From contig NZ_JAUSUZ010000001.1 in the NCBI RefSeq assembly GCF_030813715.1, positions 1,240,001 through 1,304,000 of the forward strand: a stretch of DNA of 64,000 nt. The letters run 5' to 3'. The position numbers were made by a program, and so were the translations under genes. The notes below the pieces were generated by a model that was not told the origin of the DNA, made no database searches, and saw nothing but the letters and a program-made list of their open reading frames with translations. Positions 34,529 to 43,676 of the stretch are shown here, one piece after another. Position 1 is the stretch's first letter. Every line of letters begins with the position of its first letter. Source of the stretch: Catenuloplanes indicus (lineage in GTDB: Bacteria > Actinomycetota > Actinomycetes > Mycobacteriales > Micromonosporaceae).

Positions 34529-35360
34529 ATGAACCGCATCGGGTACGGCGCCATGCAGCTCGCCGGCCGAGATCCGGGCCCAGGTGCACGAGGCCCTGAC
34601 CGACCTGGGTACGGACGTGAGCGAACTGACCTACCTGCGGCTCGGCGGCGACCTGGGCGTGGTGTCCGCCGAGGAGGACCTGGAGGAGCGCCTGGGCGTG
34701 CTCGCCGAACTGCGCGAGCAGGGCCTGATCCGCCGGATCGGCCTGTCCGGCGCGTCCCCCGGGGACCTCGCCCGCGCGCAGAGGGTGACGCCGATCGCGG
34801 CCGTGCAGAACCGCTTCAACCTGCTCGACCGCAGCGGCGTCCGGGTCCTCGCGGACTGCGAGGCACAGGACATCCTGTTCGTGCCGTACTTCCCGCTGGC
34901 CGCCGGCCGGCTGACCGGCTACGCCGAGCTCACCGCACCCGCGGAACGCCTCGGCGCCACACCGGCCCAGATCGCGCTGGCCTGGCTGCTGCGCCGCAGC
35001 CCCGCCGTGGTGGCCATCCCCGGCACCACGAACCCGGGCCACCTGCGCGCCAACGTGGCCGCCGGCCCACTGGCGGCCGGCCTGACCGACGCGGAGGTCA
35101 CCCGCCTGACCGCGCTCACCGACGAGTCCACGGCCGCGCTGCACGTCCGGCGACCAGTCCAGCATCGACGCCATCTCCGCCACCGTCGCACACTGACGCC
35201 CCACCTCGGCCGGACGGCCGGGACGGCGGCATGTCCGGACATGCCGCCGCCGGTTTCGCCGCCCGGGCCGGGCGGCGGTGCCGCCGGTCAGGCCGGGCGA
35301 CAGGCCACCGGACGGCGAGAGCACGTCCGCGGCCTCATGGCCGGTGTGCTGCGCGGATGA
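34529..35360 (+). pseudogene. Aldo/keto reductase with large internal deletion
   Basis: A good ribosome site (AAGGAGA) precedes ATG 34529, and the first 13 codons (MNRIGYGAMQLAG) are a perfect aldo/keto reductase start. The frame then breaks at about 34566, and the rest of the protein continues in another frame (AEIRAQVHEALTDLGTDVSE...) from a point that in family members lies some 85 residues further on. The missing part holds the catalytic Asp, Tyr and Lys. The C-terminal barrel is well kept (GLIRRIGLSGASPGDLARAQ, then IPGTTNPGHLRAN). The end runs past the normal stop into unrelated sequence up to 35360. The product cannot be active. A loss of this size cannot be a sequencing slip. Confidence 0.85.
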
Positions 35361-36213
35361 CGCCGCCGGCCGCCTCGTCGGACCGGTCTGCGCGCAGGCC
35401 GGCGAAGAGGTCGTTCTCCGGTATCGGGGCGCCGGTGGAGTCCTGGACGCGGATGAACGACTCGGTGCGCAGCAGCTCGCCGAACGTCTCGCGGCCGAGG
35501 CCGATGAAGAAGGCGCCGTCGCCCTGGCTGGCGTGCGCGGACAGGGCGTCGAACTTCTGCGCGGTGACGCCGGCGGTGTCGATGCGGGTGGTGATGTCCT
35601 CGTCCGGGACGCCCATCGGCGGCGCGTCGGCCGGGATGTCCTCCGCCTTGAGCAGACCGGCCGCGATCATCCGCTCGCCCATCTCCGCCATCGTGGACCG
35701 GGACGTGACGCTCCAGTAGACCTTCGGCACGTCACCGGCCAGCGCGACCGCGGCCATCGTCACCCGGTGCGTCTGGATGTGGTCCGGGTGGCCGTAACCG
35801 CCGTTCTGGTCGTAGGTCACCACGACGTCCGGCCGGTACCGCCGGATCAGTTCGGCCAGCCGCGCGGCCGCCTCGTCCACCGGTGTGGACCAGAACGAGC
35901 CCGGCGCGTCGTTGGTCGGCCAGCCCATCATGCCGGAATCGTGGTAGCCGAGCGTCTCCAGGTGCGTCACCTTGAGCACGCCGCAGCTGGCCTCCAGCTC
36001 ACCGCGGCGGATCGCGACCACCTGCTCCGGGTCGTGCCCGGCCTCGCCCGGCTTGGCGCCGCCGGGACCGTCGCCGCAGCGGCCGTCGGTGCAGGTCACC
36101 ACGATCGTGGTCACGCCCTCGGCCGCGTACCGGGCGAGCACGCCGCCGGTGCTCGTCACCTCGTCGTCCGGATGTGCGTGGACGGTCATCAGGGTCAGCG
36201 GACGGATGTTCAC
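35335..36213 (-). CDS. PIG-L family deacetylase, MshB/Mca-like
   Basis: A 292-residue protein with the zinc motif VHAHPDDE (about residues 11-18), a conserved Asp/Gly loop (TCTDGRCGDGPGG), and GYGHPDHIQTHR with further metal-ligand histidines. Length and the GYHDSGMMGW segment resemble the mycothiol pathway enzymes MshB (GlcNAc-inositol deacetylase) and Mca (mycothiol conjugate amidase). The match is not close enough to tell which, and it could be a paralogue acting on another N-acyl sugar. Its 3' end overlaps the reductase remnant by 26 bp. A second, more distant PIG-L protein is encoded at 6138. Confidence 0.85.
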   Translation of the reverse strand: MNIRPLTLMTVHAHPDDEVTSTGGVLARYAAEGVTTIVVTCTDGRCGDGPGGAKPGEAGHDPEQVVAIRRGELEASCGVLKVTHLETLGYHDSGMMGWPTNDAPGSFWSTPVDEAAARLAELIRRYRPDVVVTYDQNGGYGHPDHIQTHRVTMAAVALAGDVPKVYWSVTSRSTMAEMGERMIAAGLLKAEDIPADAPPMGVPDEDITTRIDTAGVTAQKFDALSAHASQGDGAFFIGLGRETFGELLRTESFIRVQDSTGAPIPENDLFAGLRADRSDEAAGGVIRAAHRP

Positions 36214-36270
36214 CCGGCAAGCCTACGGCCGGCCGGCCTCGGTCCGCGTCCGGCGAGGCCAGGAACACAT

Positions 36271-37645
36271 CTACTCGAAGCGCACCCCGTCGATCGTGAC
36301 GGTGCCGCGGCCGCCGTACCAGAAGCCCATCGCCAGCTGCCGCGGGCGGGCGCGGTCGATGCCGTTCGCGGCCATCGGGATCCGGATGTCCCGGTACCGG
36401 GAACGCGCGCACCTTCAGCGGCATGACCGTGCGCAGGTCCCAGGGCGTGTCCCAGGTCTTCACCACGTCGCCGGCCGCGTTCCGCAGGCCGAGCGTGACC
36501 GTCCACGGGTAGTAGAACGGTGCCACGCCGCGGTTCTCGATCGTGACACCGACCGTGGCCGTGCCGGCGGCGTCGTCCGGGAGGTACGCGTGCGTGGCCG
36601 TCAGGTCGTAACCCATCAGCCGAATCGCCGCCGCCACCTCCGGATCGGACGCGGCGTACCCCTGGCTGCCCTGGTTGATCTTCCAGGTGGTGTGCTCCAG
36701 CTCGATGCAGGCCCGCATGTCGTCGACCTGGCCGGCGCCGCCGGGCCAGGCGTCGAACGCGTTGCCCTGGATCTCCGGCCGCACCTCGCCACCCATCGAG
36801 CTACGGGTCCACTTGTTCTCCACGCCCCGGTCCAGCGCGCGCTGGAGCTGCGAGTAGTCGCTGCCGCCCATCGACCGGGGCAGCGTGACGCCCGCGGCGG
36901 GCGAACCCTCGCGATAGCAGAACGAGTCGTCGTGGTAGCCGATGTCCCGGCCGTCCGCGGCGCCACCGGCCGACTCCGGGTAGCGGATCTCCAGCTTGGT
37001 GACGTCGAAGGCGTCGTCGAACGCGGCCACGATCCGCGCGCCGCTCGCGTCCGACGGCATCAGGTCCGGGTATCCGTCGGCGGTGTCCGCGTCGAACGGC
37101 CAGGTGTGCCACTCGCCCCCAGAGCCCGACCAGGCCCAGGTTGATGAAGCCGATCCGCGGGTCGCCGTCGTACCGGGCGCCGAACGCGGCGATGAAGGCG
37201 GTGAGCGCGTCCAGCAGGTACGGGCTGTCGTAGTCCGGCGAGACCGTGCCCCACCGGGTGTTGTCCCGGTAGGTGACGTGCCCGTCGAAGCAGCGCGGGA
37301 TCGCGTTCGCCGGGTGGCTGCCGGTGCCGCCCGGGTACTCCAGGTAGAACCGGATCGCGGCCTGATTGCCGTACGACGCCGTCTCGGTCAGCGCCCGGTC
37401 CACGACCGTCCAGTCGTACGCGGCGCAGTCGGCCGCGCCGGTCATCACCTCGGACAGCCCGAAGTAGCTCCACGACAGCGACCGCGGATAGCCGTGTTCT
37501 GGTCCTCGCCGGGCACGTAGAACCGGGCGAAACCCTTGAGCGGATTGTCCAGCGGACTCGGCGCCGCGGTGAGCGCGTGGGCGGTCAGCGACGGATCCGG
37601 CGCGGCCGGTGGCGCGGGCCGCGCGGGTGCACCGGTGAGCGTCAC
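36271..37645 (-). pseudogene. DUF4832/DUF4874-like gene with three frameshifts
   Basis: Pieces of one protein lie in different frames of the minus strand. The start is probably GTG 37645, which overlaps the stop of the MFS gene; the first piece reads NPLKGFARFYVPGEDQNT. It breaks near 37497, and GYPRSLSWSYFGLSEVMTG continues in a second frame to GFINLGLVGLWG. A third piece (EWHTWPFDADTADGYPD...) starts near 37125 and runs to PLKVRAFP, after which YRDIRIPMAANGIDRARPRQ in yet another frame ends at a stop at 36271. The joined product would be about 455 residues. The family is found in secreted or cytosolic actinomycete proteins of unknown role. Two of the shifts lie in runs of G, so assembly error must be considered, but three in one gene favour decay. 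Confidence 0.8.
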
Positions 37646-38892
37646 GGCCGTACCGGGCCGGGCTCCCGCGGTGCCGGTGCCACGAGCGGGAACAGGAGAG
37701 CACTGGTCAACGGTACGGCCGCCAGCGCCAGCCACGGGACGACCGGCCCGGCGGAGTCGAGCAGTGCGCCGGTCGCGGTGCTGCCGGCCAGCACCGCGAG
37801 GCCACCGGCGGCGGAGAGCACGCCGAAGTGGGCGCCGAGCCGCCGCTCGGCCGCGAGCCGCGCCGCGGTGTCCCGGGCGACCGGGGAAGCCAGCATCTGG
37901 CCGGCCGTCAGCAGCACCACCATGGCGAGCGCGGACCACGCGCCCGGCAGCACCGGCACTACCGCGAACGCGGCCGACATCAGCGCGAATCCGCACGTCA
38001 GCGCCGCGCGGGGACCGAGTGCGCGGCGGGCGTACCGGGCGATGGTCAGCTGTCCGGTGATCATCAGTATCGAGGCGAGCGCGAACAGCCAGCCCAGTGC
38101 CCAGGCCGCGTCCTCGGCGTCGAGTTCCAGCGGCAGGGCCAGGTAGAGCTGGTGGTAGGCGAGCAGCCCGGCGCCGTTCACGGCCGCGAACGCGAGGAAG
38201 CGGCGGTTGCCGAAAACCTCGCGCAGGCCGTCCGCGACCGGCTCGCCCGCGTGCGCGCCCGGCTCGGCCGGCAGCAGCCGCGAGTGCATGGCCAGGATCA
38301 GCGCGAACACGGCCGCGGCGGCCAGGCAGACCGCGGGGAAACCGGCCGTGAGCAACAGCACGCCGAGCAGCGGGCCGGTGACCGCGCCGGCCTCGCCGGC
38401 CGCGGAGAACATCGCGAACAATTCGGTGCGCCGCACCGTGCCGGCCGCCTCGAGGCGCGCGCCCTCGCGGGCCAGCGCGGACTCCACGGCCGGCGAGAAC
38501 AGCGCGGCGGCCACGCCGATCAGCAGCGTGCCGGCCAGCACGGCGGGCAGGTCGCGGGCGGCCGCGAGGACGCCGAAACCGGCGATCCGGACCGCGCAGC
38601 CGGCCAGTACGACCGGGCGGGCGCCGTACCGGTCGGCGAGCACGCCGCCGATCAGGAACAGGCCCTGCTGGCTGAACGTGCGCAGGCCGAGGACGAGGCC
38701 GACGAGCGCGGCGGCGAGGCCGAGGTCGGCGCGCAGATGGTCGGCGAGGAACGGCAGCACCAGGTAGAAGCCGACGTTGAAGGCCAGCTGCGTGAGGACC
38801 AGCAGCCGGGGTAGGGCCGGCAGCCGGGCGATCTCCGTAAGGATCAGGAGCTTGTTGCCATAAGTTTGCAAGTAGCCAAGAATAGCGATCAT
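37642..38892 (-). CDS. MFS transporter
   Basis: A protein of about 416 residues if started at ATG 38892, with twelve predicted hydrophobic segments and the MFS loop signature GGVLADRYGARPVVLAG. Family alignments from memory begin near ALPRLLVLTQLAFNVGFYLV, so the true start may lie closer to 38830 and use a rare codon; the AT-rich stretch 38845-38890 looks more like a promoter than coding DNA. Probable drug or metabolite exporter. It overlaps the start of the DUF4832-like remnant by 4 bp, so they were once one operon, and is divergent from a GNAT acetyltransferase gene. Confidence 0.82.
   Translation of the reverse strand: MIAILGYLQTYGNKLLILTEIARLPALPRLLVLTQLAFNVGFYLVLPFLADHLRADLGLAAALVGLVLGLRTFSQQGLFLIGGVLADRYGARPVVLAGCAVRIAGFGVLAAARDLPAVLAGTLLIGVAAALFSPAVESALAREGARLEAAGTVRRTELFAMFSAAGEAGAVTGPLLGVLLLTAGFPAVCLAAAAVFALILAMHSRLLPAEPGAHAGEPVADGLREVFGNRRFLAFAAVNGAGLLAYHQLYLALPLELDAEDAAWALGWLFALASILMITGQLTIARYARRALGPRAALTCGFALMSAAFAVVPVLPGAWSALAMVVLLTAGQMLASPVARDTAARLAAERRLGAHFGVLSAAGGLAVLAGSTATGALLDSAGPVVPWLALAAVPLTSALLFPLVAPAPREPGPVRP
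38845..38890. promoter_or_regulatory. AT-rich divergent promoter region
   Basis: This stretch (CTTGTTGCCATAAGTTTGCA in its centre) is far richer in A and T than its surroundings and contains opposed TTGC/GCAA half-sites. It should hold promoters for the MFS gene (left) and the acetyltransferase gene (right). Confidence 0.5.
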
Positions 38893-39421
38893 GCTCGCCA
38901 CGTACACCCTGCGCACCGCGGAGGTCGCGGACGTGCCCGGCGCACGCCGCGTCATGCTCGACACGCTCTACCGCGACATGCGCAGCGGGTACGTGCCGCG
39001 CTGGCACGGCGACGTCATCGACATCGCCGGCGCGTACCTGGAGCCGCCACGGCACACGCTACTGGTCGCGACCGCGCCGGACGGTGCGGTGGTGGCGACC
39101 GGCGGCGTCCGCTCGCACGGCCCGTCCGCGCCGGACTGGCTGGCCCAGCGGTACCCGGCCGGGATCACCGCCCAGCTCTGCCGGGTCTACGTGGACCCGG
39201 CCCACCGCCGCCGAGGTCTCGCCCGGGCGATGGTGGACCGGCTGCTCGCGTTCATCGCGGCGGACGGTGGTTACACCGCGGCATACCTGCACACCGACCC
39301 GATCTCGCCCGGTGCCGAGGCGTTCTGGACCGCGCACGCCCGCCTCGTCCACGACGAACGCCCCACGCCGCACGGCCCCGGCACCGTCCACTTCGAACTG
39401 GAGATCCCGGTCAGGGGATGA
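38891..39421 (+). CDS. GNAT-family N-acetyltransferase
   Basis: A 176-residue protein. The acetyl-CoA-binding motif A is clear: LCRVYVDPAHRRRGLARAMV (Q/RxxGxG/A as RRRGLA, near residue 105). The motif B region is IAADGGYTAAYLHTDP. The fold and length match the GNAT superfamily; the substrate may be an antibiotic, amine or protein N-terminus. The start ATG 38891 shares the CATG with the candidate MFS start on the other strand. Its 3' end overlaps the convergent oxidoreductase gene by 11 bp. Confidence 0.88.
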   Translation: MLATYTLRTAEVADVPGARRVMLDTLYRDMRSGYVPRWHGDVIDIAGAYLEPPRHTLLVATAPDGAVVATGGVRSHGPSAPDWLAQRYPAGITAQLCRVYVDPAHRRRGLARAMVDRLLAFIAADGGYTAAYLHTDPISPGAEAFWTAHARLVHDERPTPHGPGTVHFELEIPVRG

Positions 39422-40379
39422 GCAGCACGCGGCCGAACGCGGCGCGGCTCTCGATGTAGTGGTGCGCCCCGGCCGCGTCGGCGAGCGGGAACTCGCGGTC
39501 GATCACGACCGTCAGCTCGCCCGCGGCGACGCGTGCGATCAGCTTCTCGATGACCGTGCGGATCCGGGCCCGGTCGTGCTGCATCCCGCCGGCCAGATAG
39601 ACGCCGTGCAGGGACGCGTTCTTCACCATCAGCGGCCGGATCTGCGGCGTGTGTCCGTCCCGGCCGGCCTCGCCGATCCAGGTGATCCGGCCCCGGTACG
39701 CCAGCGCCTCGATGCTGCCCTCCAGCGTGCGCCCGCCGACCGGGTCGATCACCACGTCGACGCCGCGGCCGCCGGTGATCTCCTTGACCCGCGCCACCAC
39801 GTCCGTGTCCCGGTAGTTGATCGCGTGGTCCAGGCCGTGCTCGGCCAGCCGGGCCAGCTTCTCGTCGCTGGACGCGGTGCCGATCACGGTGGCACCGGCC
39901 GCCTTGGCCAGCTGCACCGCGGCCAGGCCCACGCCGCTCGCCGCGGCCTGCACCAGCACGGTCTCGCCGGCCCGCAGCTTGCCGACCTCGAACAGGCACT
40001 CGTCCGCGGTGGCGAACTCGACCAGGATGCCGGCCGCGATCCGCGGGTCCATGCCGTCCGGCACCGGGTACACGTTGAAGTCCTTGACCACGGCCAGTTC
40101 GGCGTGCGACCCGGCGGCCATGAACGCGACCACCCGCTGCCCCTCGCGCAGCCCGGTGACGCCCTCGCCCAGCGCGGCGATCGTGCCGGCCGCCTGGTAG
40201 CCGACGATGTGCGGCGCGGAGCGCACCGGCGCGAACTGCCGGAACAGCACGTCACCACCCTGCACGCCGACCGCCTCGACCCGCAGCAGCACCTCACCGG
40301 CCCCGGCCACCGGGTCCGGCACGTCCTCGTAGCGCAGGACGTCCGGACCGCCGTTCTGGTAGTACACCGCTGCCTTCAT
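39411..40379 (-). CDS. Quinone oxidoreductase-like zinc-free MDR dehydrogenase
   Basis: A 322-residue protein of the medium-chain dehydrogenase/reductase family. It has the GroES-like N-terminus (MKAAVYYQNGGPDVLRYEDV) and the NADPH-binding motif AAASGVGLAAVQLAKAAGA (about residues 140-158), followed by VVIDPVGGRTLEGS. No zinc-ligand cysteine cluster is present, which fits the QOR/zeta-crystallin group that reduces quinones with NADPH. Single-gene unit; convergent with the GNAT gene. Confidence 0.9.
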   Translation of the reverse strand: MKAAVYYQNGGPDVLRYEDVPDPVAGAGEVLLRVEAVGVQGGDVLFRQFAPVRSAPHIVGYQAAGTIAALGEGVTGLREGQRVVAFMAAGSHAELAVVKDFNVYPVPDGMDPRIAAGILVEFATADECLFEVGKLRAGETVLVQAAASGVGLAAVQLAKAAGATVIGTASSDEKLARLAEHGLDHAINYRDTDVVARVKEITGGRGVDVVIDPVGGRTLEGSIEALAYRGRITWIGEAGRDGHTPQIRPLMVKNASLHGVYLAGGMQHDRARIRTVIEKLIARVAAGELTVVIDREFPLADAAGAHHYIESRAAFGRVLLIP

Positions 40380-40563
40380 TGCCGTACCTCCCGAGGAAGA
40401 TCAAGTTTCAGGGACCAACTATCCGCGTACCCACGGTCGGTTGCCCGTCACTGTGGGCGGCGACACGCGGATGATCGAGGCATGGCGAGGTTCCCGACGG
40501 AAGCTGTCGGGAACCGGTGACAGTGTCGTCGGTGACCGAGCCCGATCGACCTGGGAGAGCGCC

Positions 40564-41049
40564 GTGACCGATGGCCGTACCGACTTCGACTTCATCTTCG
40601 GGAGCTGGCGGGTGCGCAACCGCAAGCCACCCGACAACAGCGACCCGGGCTGCACGGAATGGGTCGAGTTCGACGCGACCGCGCACGCGGAGCCGATCCT
40701 CGGCGGGCTCGGCCACATCGACCGGATCCGGGCCGGCGACTTCGAGGGGCTCACGCTGCGCCAGTTCGACCCGGACGCGCGCGTCTGGCGGATCTGGTGG
40801 GCGTCCAGCAACCGGCCGGGGCACCTGGACCCGCCGCTGGAGGGCACGTGGTGCGACGGCACCGGCGTGCTCCTCGGCGACGACGGGGTCGGCGGGCGGC
40901 CGGTGCGGCTGCGCTTCGAGTGGACCACCGACGGGGCGGACTCGGCCCGCCGGCAGCAGGAGTTCTCCTACGACGGCGGGCAGAGCTGGCGGCTCAACTG
41001 GGTGATGGAGCTGACCCGCGACCCCGCCGGCGGTCCCTCGGCTCGCTAG
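40564..41049 (+). CDS. DUF1579-like hypothetical protein
   Basis: A 161-residue soluble protein started at GTG 40564 after a GGGAG site. The start at 40441 in the same frame would add 41 residues with no family resemblance. The FDFIFGSWRVRNRK opening, repeated WR-x-W pattern and C-terminal SYDGGQSWRLNWVMEL are typical of the lipocalin-like DUF1579 family, which probably binds a small hydrophobic ligand. No function is known. Its stop overlaps the end of the convergent PH-domain gene by 4 bp. Confidence 0.78.
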   Translation: MTDGRTDFDFIFGSWRVRNRKPPDNSDPGCTEWVEFDATAHAEPILGGLGHIDRIRAGDFEGLTLRQFDPDARVWRIWWASSNRPGHLDPPLEGTWCDGTGVLLGDDGVGGRPVRLRFEWTTDGADSARRQQEFSYDGGQSWRLNWVMELTRDPAGGPSAR

Positions 41050-41426
41050 ATGGACGCGGCGCTCTTCAGCGCCTTGACGAAGTGCTCGCCGCCGTCCTTG
41101 TCGACGCCGCCGACCTCGATCTCGCTGCCGGCGAGCACGCTGATCGTGCCGAGGTTGACCGCGGTGCTCCAGCCGACGCCGGTCACCTCGGAGATCGGGA
41201 TGACCACCTCCGCCTCCCGGATCAGCCCCTCGAACACGAACAGCACCCGCGAGTCGGTCAGCACCAGCACGCCGTTGCCCGGCCCGTGCCGGCCCGCGAC
41301 CAGCGCGGACACCTGCTCGCCCGGCCGCAGCCGCTCCTCCAGCCCGGCCAGCTCCTTGCGCGCGCCGACGCTCGAACCCATCCGCACGGCCGCGGCCGCG
41401 ATGTCGTCCCGGTAGGTCTCGCTCAT
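41046..41426 (-). CDS. PH-domain-like protein (bPH type)
   Basis: A 126-residue protein. After a short helical N-terminus, RLRPGEQVSALVAGRHGPGN leads into a beta-rich domain (GVLVLTDSRVLFVFEGL, then ISEVTGVGWSTAVNLGTISV) that matches the bacterial pleckstrin-homology-like fold. Such small proteins are common in actinomycetes and mostly uncharacterised. It is divergent from the ECF sigma gene at 41514, with an 87-bp shared promoter region. Confidence 0.75.
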   Translation of the reverse strand: MSETYRDDIAAAAVRMGSSVGARKELAGLEERLRPGEQVSALVAGRHGPGNGVLVLTDSRVLFVFEGLIREAEVVIPISEVTGVGWSTAVNLGTISVLAGSEIEVGGVDKDGGEHFVKALKSAASI

Positions 41427-41513
41427 CCCGTTCCTCCTGGTCCCGATCCCAGTGAAGTCGTTGGATCATTTCCCCTGCCGCCCGCCAGCGGAAACCCGTT
41501 ACGCTGGCTCGCG

Positions 41514-42488
41514 ATGACGCCGGGTGAGCTGGAGCTGTTCGCGCGCGTCCGGGGGCGCCTGGAGGCGATCGCGTACCGGATGCTGGGCTCGGCCGGGGAT
41601 GCCGAGGACGCGGTGCAGGACACCTTTCTGCGCTGGCAGACGGCGGACCGGGAGCACATCGGGACGCCGGAGGCATGGCTGACGACGGTGCTCACGAACG
41701 TGTGCCTCAACCAGCTCACCTCCGCGCGGGCGCGGCGCGAGACGTACGTCGGGCAGTGGCTGCCGGAGCCGGTGCCGGCCGGCGACCGGATGCTCGGCCC
41801 GGCCGAGACCGCGGAGCAGCGCGAGTCCGTCTCGATCGCGGTGCTCACGCTGCTGGAACGCCTCTCGCCGAACGAACGTGCGGTGTACGTGCTGCGCGAG
41901 GCGTTCGGCTACCCGCACGCGGAGATCGCCGGGATGCTCGGGCTCACCGAGGCGAACTGCCAGCAGATCCGTCACCGCGTCCGCCGGCACGTCGCCACCG
42001 GCCGGACCCGGGTCACGGTCGACGCCGCGGCCGCCGAGAAGATCGCCGAGAACTTCCTCCGCGCCGCCACGAGCGGCGAGATCGCGCCACTGATCCGGCT
42101 GCTGACCGACGACGCGGTCAGCGTCGCGGACGGCGGCGGGCACGTGCCGGCCCGCACCACGCCGATCGTGGGCGCGCTCGCGATCGCCCGCTTCCTGCGG
42201 TCCGCGTTCCGGCCGGAGGCCGCACAACGCCTGATCGGTGCGGATCAAGGAGTTCATCTGCGCGGGCGCGGCCTGGAGCGTCAGCCACCCCACACTGCTC
42301 CTGCCGGTCCGCCGCCGCGTCACCACCTCGGGCGCCGCGTCGACGGCCCTGCGGTCCTGAACGACGGCCAACCGCGGAACGGGCGGGGAGCCCGGCGGCC
42401 GCCCCGGCCACCCACCGTTCTTATTGCAAGGCTTTTGCATTTGCTGCATGATGACCCTAATGCGTGCGCCACGGGAGAGGCGGCGTGA
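41514..42488 (+). CDS. ECF41-like RNA polymerase sigma factor with altered C-terminus
   Basis: A 324-residue protein. Region 2 (LEAIAYRMLGSAGDAEDAVQ, residues about 17-36) and region 4 (LSPNERAVYVLREAFGYPHA, then IAGMLGLTEANCQQIRHRVR) are typical ECF. An SnoaL-like domain follows and includes the ECF41 marker DGGG (VADGGGHVPA). After about residue 240 the family resemblance stops: the frame runs on through a Pro/Arg-rich tail to 42488, and the NPDKL motif expected at the C-terminus is absent. ECF41 genes usually neighbour a carboxymuconolactone-decarboxylase-like or similar oxidoreductase gene; none is adjacent here. Work on ECF41 showed the fused domain controls activity, so truncation could change it. 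Confidence 0.78.
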   Translation: MTPGELELFARVRGRLEAIAYRMLGSAGDAEDAVQDTFLRWQTADREHIGTPEAWLTTVLTNVCLNQLTSARARRETYVGQWLPEPVPAGDRMLGPAETAEQRESVSIAVLTLLERLSPNERAVYVLREAFGYPHAEIAGMLGLTEANCQQIRHRVRRHVATGRTRVTVDAAAAEKIAENFLRAATSGEIAPLIRLLTDDAVSVADGGGHVPARTTPIVGALAIARFLRSAFRPEAAQRLIGADQGVHLRGRGLERQPPHTAPAGPPPRHHLGRRVDGPAVLNDGQPRNGRGARRPPRPPTVLIARLLHLLHDDPNACATGEAA

Positions 42489-42540
42489 GGGAGATGCCCC
42501 GGCACTCGCGATGATCCAGCGCGCCGGGGTATCACCACGG

Positions 42541-43562
42541 TCAGGCCACCGCCGGCCGACGCCGCCGGGCGGCACCCGCGATCAAGGCCGTGACCAGCAG
42601 GAACGGAATGGCCACGGCGAGGTAGAAGCGGTCGAACGCGCTGAACGCACCCCACAGCGTGACCGGCGCGCCGCGGAGCACCGGATCCGGCAGCAGCATC
42701 GTGACGCCGTCGATCCAGACCGCGGACGCGGGCAGTGCCAGCGCTACCAGCGCGGTGACGCCGCAGAGCAGGCCGGCGGTCCGCCACCACGGGTCGGCAC
42801 GGCCCAGCCGGACGCCGGCCCAGGCGATGAACTGCCAAATCACGGCGGCCGCGAGAACCGCGCCGGCGACACCTCCGGCATAGGCGGTCCAGGGCATCTC
42901 CGCCTGGAACGACGCCGCGACGAACGCGGTCCGGTCACCGGCCGCGCCGGGCGTGATCGGCCACTCCGCGGCGTAGTCCAGCCGCACACCGTCCCGCTCC
43001 GCGACGAACGTGGCCCGGTGCAGGTCGTAGGCGTCATCGGTGCGGCACTGCGCGATCTCGATCGGGCCGACGTCCCAGCCGTCGGCCGCGATGCGCGCGG
43101 CGGCGGCCCGGGCGTCCTCGGCGTCCCACCACCGGGTGGCCGATCGACGAACGTCTGCGGTACGACGTGCGGGACACCGTGGTAGTCGTGGCGCGGCAAC
43201 GGCGCATCGGCCGGTCCGCCACGGTCGGCCGCGAGGCCGGTGAGCCACTGGGCGTGCGCACCGTCCGGCAGCGCCACCGGCGTGACGCGCCAGGCGGTCC
43301 AGGCGCCGGCGGCCGCACCGATCCCGGCGCAGAACAGCGCGGCCACCACGGCGAACGCCAGCATCCAGCGGCCGGCCGGCAGCCGGAAGCGCTGGCGCAG
43401 CCCGCCGCGCACGAGGTCGAGCACGTCCGCCGGGTCCGGCTCGGTCTGGCCGGGCCGCGCCGCGTCCAGCAGCGTCGTGATCAGCTCCGGACCGTGGCGG
43501 CGGCGGTAGTCCCGCGGGTAGCACCGGAGCCAGGCGCGGTAGCGATCCTCCAGCTCGCTCAT
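42541..43562 (-). pseudogene. Hypothetical membrane protein with a frameshift
   Basis: The first part, from ATG 43562 (MSELEDRYRAWLRCYPRDYR), encodes a DUF-type cytoplasmic head with a TM segment (MLAFAVVAALFCAGIGAAA) and runs to HGVPHVVPQTFVD. It breaks near 43140, and SATRWWDAEDARAAAARIAA continues in another frame to 42541 with three or four more TM segments. One base restored at the junction would give a single protein of about 340 residues. The head resembles proteins commonly encoded next to PadR regulators, but no PadR gene is present. A single shift could be a sequencing error. Confidence 0.7.
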
Positions 43563-43676
43563 GCCGACGCCCCCGGGCGGGCATCGGGGACGAGCGCGAC
43601 GCGAATCAGGAACGTCGGTTCCCGCAGGGATGGCATGCCCGGACACTACCGCCACCGTAATATGCCGTCAAACGTA

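Noticed and set aside
35140-35330. Possible second gene fragment on the minus strand (TVAEMASMLDWSPDVQRG)
   Set aside because: The stretch is short, lacks a start and matches no family that I can name; it is more likely the antisense of the reductase tail.
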